NCBI GenBank assembly: GCA_045613945.1
Contig: JAZLBZ010000090.1
Span: 1-21,430, forward strand
Direction of reading: 5' to 3'
DNA from: HGM04593 sp045613945
GTDB lineage: Bacteria; Bacteroidota; Bacteroidia; Bacteroidales; Bacteroidaceae
Length of the DNA stretch: 21,430 bases
Under the pieces are notes generated by a model. That model saw only the letters and a list, made by a program, of their open reading frames with translations, was not told the origin of the DNA and ran no database searches. Below, piece after piece: positions 18,966-21,430 of the stretch (position 1 is its first letter; every line of letters begins with the position of its first letter). A program made the position numbers and the translations under genes.

Positions 18966-21430
18966 ATGGCAGACAAAAGAGTCTATACCTTTGGTAATGG
19001 CCTTGCTGAAGGTAATGCGTCAATGAGAAACTTGTTGGGCGGTAAGGGTGCTAACCTTGCCGAGATGAACCTTATCGGTATTCCAGTGCCTCCAGGTTTC
19101 ACCATTACAACTGAGGTTTGTGGCGAGTACTACAGCCTTGGTAGAGAGAAGGTTATTGAACTTCTCAAGGCAGAAGTTCAGGCCGCAGTAAAGAACATCG
19201 AGAACTTGATGAACTCTACATTCGGCGACCCAACAAACCCATTGTTGGTTTCAGTTCGTTCAGGTGCCCGCGCTTCAATGCCTGGTATGATGGACACCAT
19301 CCTCAACCTCGGTCTTAACGACATCGTTGTAGAGGGTCTTGCAAAGAAGACCGGCAACGAGAAGTTCGCTTGGGACTCTTACCGCCGTTTCGTACAGATG
19401 TACGGTGACGTTGTTCTTGGCATGAAGCCAACAAGCAAGGAGGAGATCGATCCATTCGAGGCTATCATCGAGAAGGTTAAAGAGGAGCAGGGTGTTGTTC
19501 TCGACAAGGACCTTAGCGTTGAGGCATTGAAGGACCTCGTTGCAAAGTTCAAGGCTGCTGTTAAGGCACAGACAGGCAAGGACTTCCCAACAGACGCTTA
19601 TGAGCAGTTGTGGGGTGCTGTTTGCGCAGTGTTCGAGTCTTGGAACAACGAGCGCGCTATCCTTTACCGTCGCATGGAAAAAATTCCCGATGAGTGGGGT
19701 ACAGCCGTTTCAGTACAGGCAATGGTATTCGGTAACATGGGCGAGACATCTGCAACAGGTGTATGCTTCTCTCGTGACGCAGCGACAGGTGAGAACCTCT
19801 TCAACGGTGAGTACCTTATCAATGCACAGGGTGAGGACGTTGTAGCAGGTATCCGCACACCACAGCAGATTACAAAGATTGGTTCACAGCGTTGGGCTGC
19901 ATTGCAGAACATCAGCGAGGAGGAGCGTGCAAGCAAGTACCCTTCAATGGAGGAGGCTATGCCCGAGATTTACAAGGAACTCGACGCAATCCAGACACGC
20001 CTTGAGGACCACTACAAAGATATGCAGGACATGGAGTTCACCGTTCAGGAGGGCAAATTGTGGTTCTTGCAGACACGTAACGGTAAGCGCACAGGTGCTG
20101 CGATGGTTAAAATCGCAATGGACCTCTACCACGATGGTATCATCGACGACAAGACAGTATTGAAGCGCATGGAGCCAGAGAAACTCAACGAGCTTCTCCA
20201 CCCTGTATTCGACACAGCTGCCCTTGCAAAGGCTAAGGTTATCGCAAACGGTCTTCCCGCATCTCCGGGTGCTGCGACAGGTCGCATCGTATTCTTCGCT
20301 GACGACGCTGAAAAGTGGCACGAGGATGGCGAGAAGGTAGTTCTCGTTCGTATCGAGACTTCTCCCGAGGACCTCGCAGGTATGGCTGCAGCAGAGGGTA
20401 TCCTCACCGCACGTGGTGGTATGACATCTCACGCTGCCGTTGTTGCACGCGGTATGGGTAAGTGCTGCGTTTCAGGTGCAGGTACACTCGTTATCGACTA
20501 CAAGAAACGTACATTGACCGTTGACGGCATCACATTCAACGAGGGCGACTACATCTCATTGAACGGTTCTACCGGTCAGGTTATCGAGGGCAAGGTTGAG
20601 ACTAAGGCTCCTGAACTCAGCGGTGACTTCGCCGATTTGATGAACATCTGTGACAAGTACGCACGCTTGGGCGTACGCACAAACGCTGATACCCCACACG
20701 ATGCACAGGTTGCACGCGACTTCGGTGCCATCGGTATCGGTCTTTGCCGTACAGAGCACATGTTCTTCGAGGGTGAGAAGATCAAGGCAATGCGCGAGAT
20801 GATTCTTGCTGAGACAACTAAGGAGCGTGAGGTTGCTCTTGCTAAGTTGTTGCCATTCCAGAAGGCTGACTTCGTTGGTATCTTCAAGGCAATGGAAGGC
20901 TTGCACGTGACAGTTCGCTTGCTCGACCCACCACTCCACGAGTTCGTACCACACGATGCTAAGGGTCAGCAGATGCTTGCCGAGGCTATGGGCAAGACCG
21001 TAGAGGCTGTTCAGCGCCGCGTTAAGTCACTCGAGGAGTTCAACCCAATGCTCGGTCATCGTGGTTGCCGTTTGGGTAACACATATCCAGAGATCACAAA
21101 GATGCAGACAACAGCCATCCTCGGTGCAGCTCTCGAGTTGAAGAAGGAAGGCAAGGTTATCTACCCAGAGATCATGGTTCCACTCGTAGGTATCATCAAC
21201 GAGTTCGAGGAGCAGAAGAACGCTATCCTTGAGGCAGCAGAGGCATTGTTCGCAGCTGAAGGCGACCGTGTAGAGTACACAATCGGTACAATGATTGAGA
21301 TTCCACGTGCAGCCCTCACAGCAGACCAGATTGCTCAGCAGGCTCAGTTCTTCTCATTCGGTACAAACGACTTGACACAGATGACCTTCGGTTACTCTCG
21401 TGACGACGTTAACTCATTCTTGCCAATCTA
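18966..21430 (+). CDS. ppdK: Pyruvate phosphate dikinase, 3' end outside the window
   Basis: PPDK interconverts pyruvate, ATP and phosphate with phosphoenolpyruvate, AMP and pyrophosphate. The frame opens at the ATG at 18966 and runs past the edge after 821 codons; the family is about 900 residues, so roughly 10 percent is missing. The ATP-binding domain comes first, with K-G-A-N-L-A-E-M and R-S-G-A-R-A-S-M-P-G-M-M-D-T from Arg98. The swivelling phosphohistidine domain has G-G-M-T-S-H-A-A-V-V-A-R-G-M-G-K with His489. The PEP-binding barrel then begins: G-L-C-R-T-E-H-M-F-F, later G-H-R-G-C-R-L-G and F-S-F-G-T-N-D-L-T-Q. The final catalytic Cys lies beyond the window. Codons are strongly biased to CGT, GGT and CTC, unlike the neighbouring rlmD and rluA genes, which indicates high expression. 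Confidence 0.97.
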   Translation, partial: MADKRVYTFGNGLAEGNASMRNLLGGKGANLAEMNLIGIPVPPGFTITTEVCGEYYSLGREKVIELLKAEVQAAVKNIENLMNSTFGDPTNPLLVSVRSGARASMPGMMDTILNLGLNDIVVEGLAKKTGNEKFAWDSYRRFVQMYGDVVLGMKPTSKEEIDPFEAIIEKVKEEQGVVLDKDLSVEALKDLVAKFKAAVKAQTGKDFPTDAYEQLWGAVCAVFESWNNERAILYRRMEKIPDEWGTAVSVQAMVFGNMGETSATGVCFSRDAATGENLFNGEYLINAQGEDVVAGIRTPQQITKIGSQRWAALQNISEEERASKYPSMEEAMPEIYKELDAIQTRLEDHYKDMQDMEFTVQEGKLWFLQTRNGKRTGAAMVKIAMDLYHDGIIDDKTVLKRMEPEKLNELLHPVFDTAALAKAKVIANGLPASPGAATGRIVFFADDAEKWHEDGEKVVLVRIETSPEDLAGMAAAEGILTARGGMTSHAAVVARGMGKCCVSGAGTLVIDYKKRTLTVDGITFNEGDYISLNGSTGQVIEGKVETKAPELSGDFADLMNICDKYARLGVRTNADTPHDAQVARDFGAIGIGLCRTEHMFFEGEKIKAMREMILAETTKEREVALAKLLPFQKADFVGIFKAMEGLHVTVRLLDPPLHEFVPHDAKGQQMLAEAMGKTVEAVQRRVKSLEEFNPMLGHRGCRLGNTYPEITKMQTTAILGAALELKKEGKVIYPEIMVPLVGIINEFEEQKNAILEAAEALFAAEGDRVEYTIGTMIEIPRAALTADQIAQQAQFFSFGTNDLTQMTFGYSRDDVNSFLPI

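Noticed and set aside
1..21430. CRISPR arrays, tRNA or rRNA genes, integrases and transposases
   Set aside because: I looked for regularly spaced repeats, cloverleaf-like sequences and recombinase motifs on both strands and saw none.

Overview
The window is chromosomal DNA from a member of the Bacteroidota, most likely order Bacteroidales. The evidence is promoters of the TTTG-N19-TAnnTTTG type, start codons without Shine-Dalgarno sequences, lineage-typical families (DUF4494, a DUF4252-like protein, type B L31, a KdsC/DUF2520/Maf cluster, many exported proteins and lipoproteins), and a pyruvate phosphate dikinase written in highly expressed codons. I see no tRNA, rRNA, CRISPR array, integrase or insertion sequence. 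The genus cannot be fixed from the sequence alone.

Layout. Positions 1-1121 hold a lipoprotein made of two diverged copies of one domain (minus strand). Positions 1181-2927 hold pyrG with its own promoter and terminator. From 6473 down to 3019 (minus) runs a cluster: nitroreductase, DUF2520 dehydrogenase-like protein, KdsC phosphatase, Maf pyrophosphatase and an exported protein of unknown function, with an imperfect palindrome between kdsC and maf. On the plus strand follow a short malic enzyme with a very acidic small protein, then DUF4494 with YggS, then ribosomal protein L31, then a nuclease-like lipoprotein. Positions 10859-15040 hold an ECF sigma factor, a probable anti-sigma factor and three exported proteins, bounded by hairpins. 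A DUF1963 protein follows. The minus-strand genes RlmD-type methyltransferase, RluA-type pseudouridine synthase and a small peptidoglycan-binding-like protein form one cluster. The window ends inside ppdK.

Most striking observation: the CTP synthase at 1234-2838 has an apparently intact synthetase domain, but all three glutaminase triad positions are replaced (Cys to Gly382, His to Glu508, Glu to Gln510). An Arg in the glutamine-binding signature also reads Tyr461. The simplest prediction is an enzyme that cannot use glutamine and makes CTP from free ammonia, or a specialised second copy.

The second focus is the sigma-factor locus. It has a GTAAC-N16-CGTC promoter of the kind ECF factors use to drive their own genes. 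A DUF4252-like protein is followed by a larger protein that seems to contain two further diverged copies of the same fold. Smaller points are a promoter placed so that its transcript would start inside a terminator stem, a nested leader hairpin before the RlmD-type gene, and the kdsC-maf palindrome.
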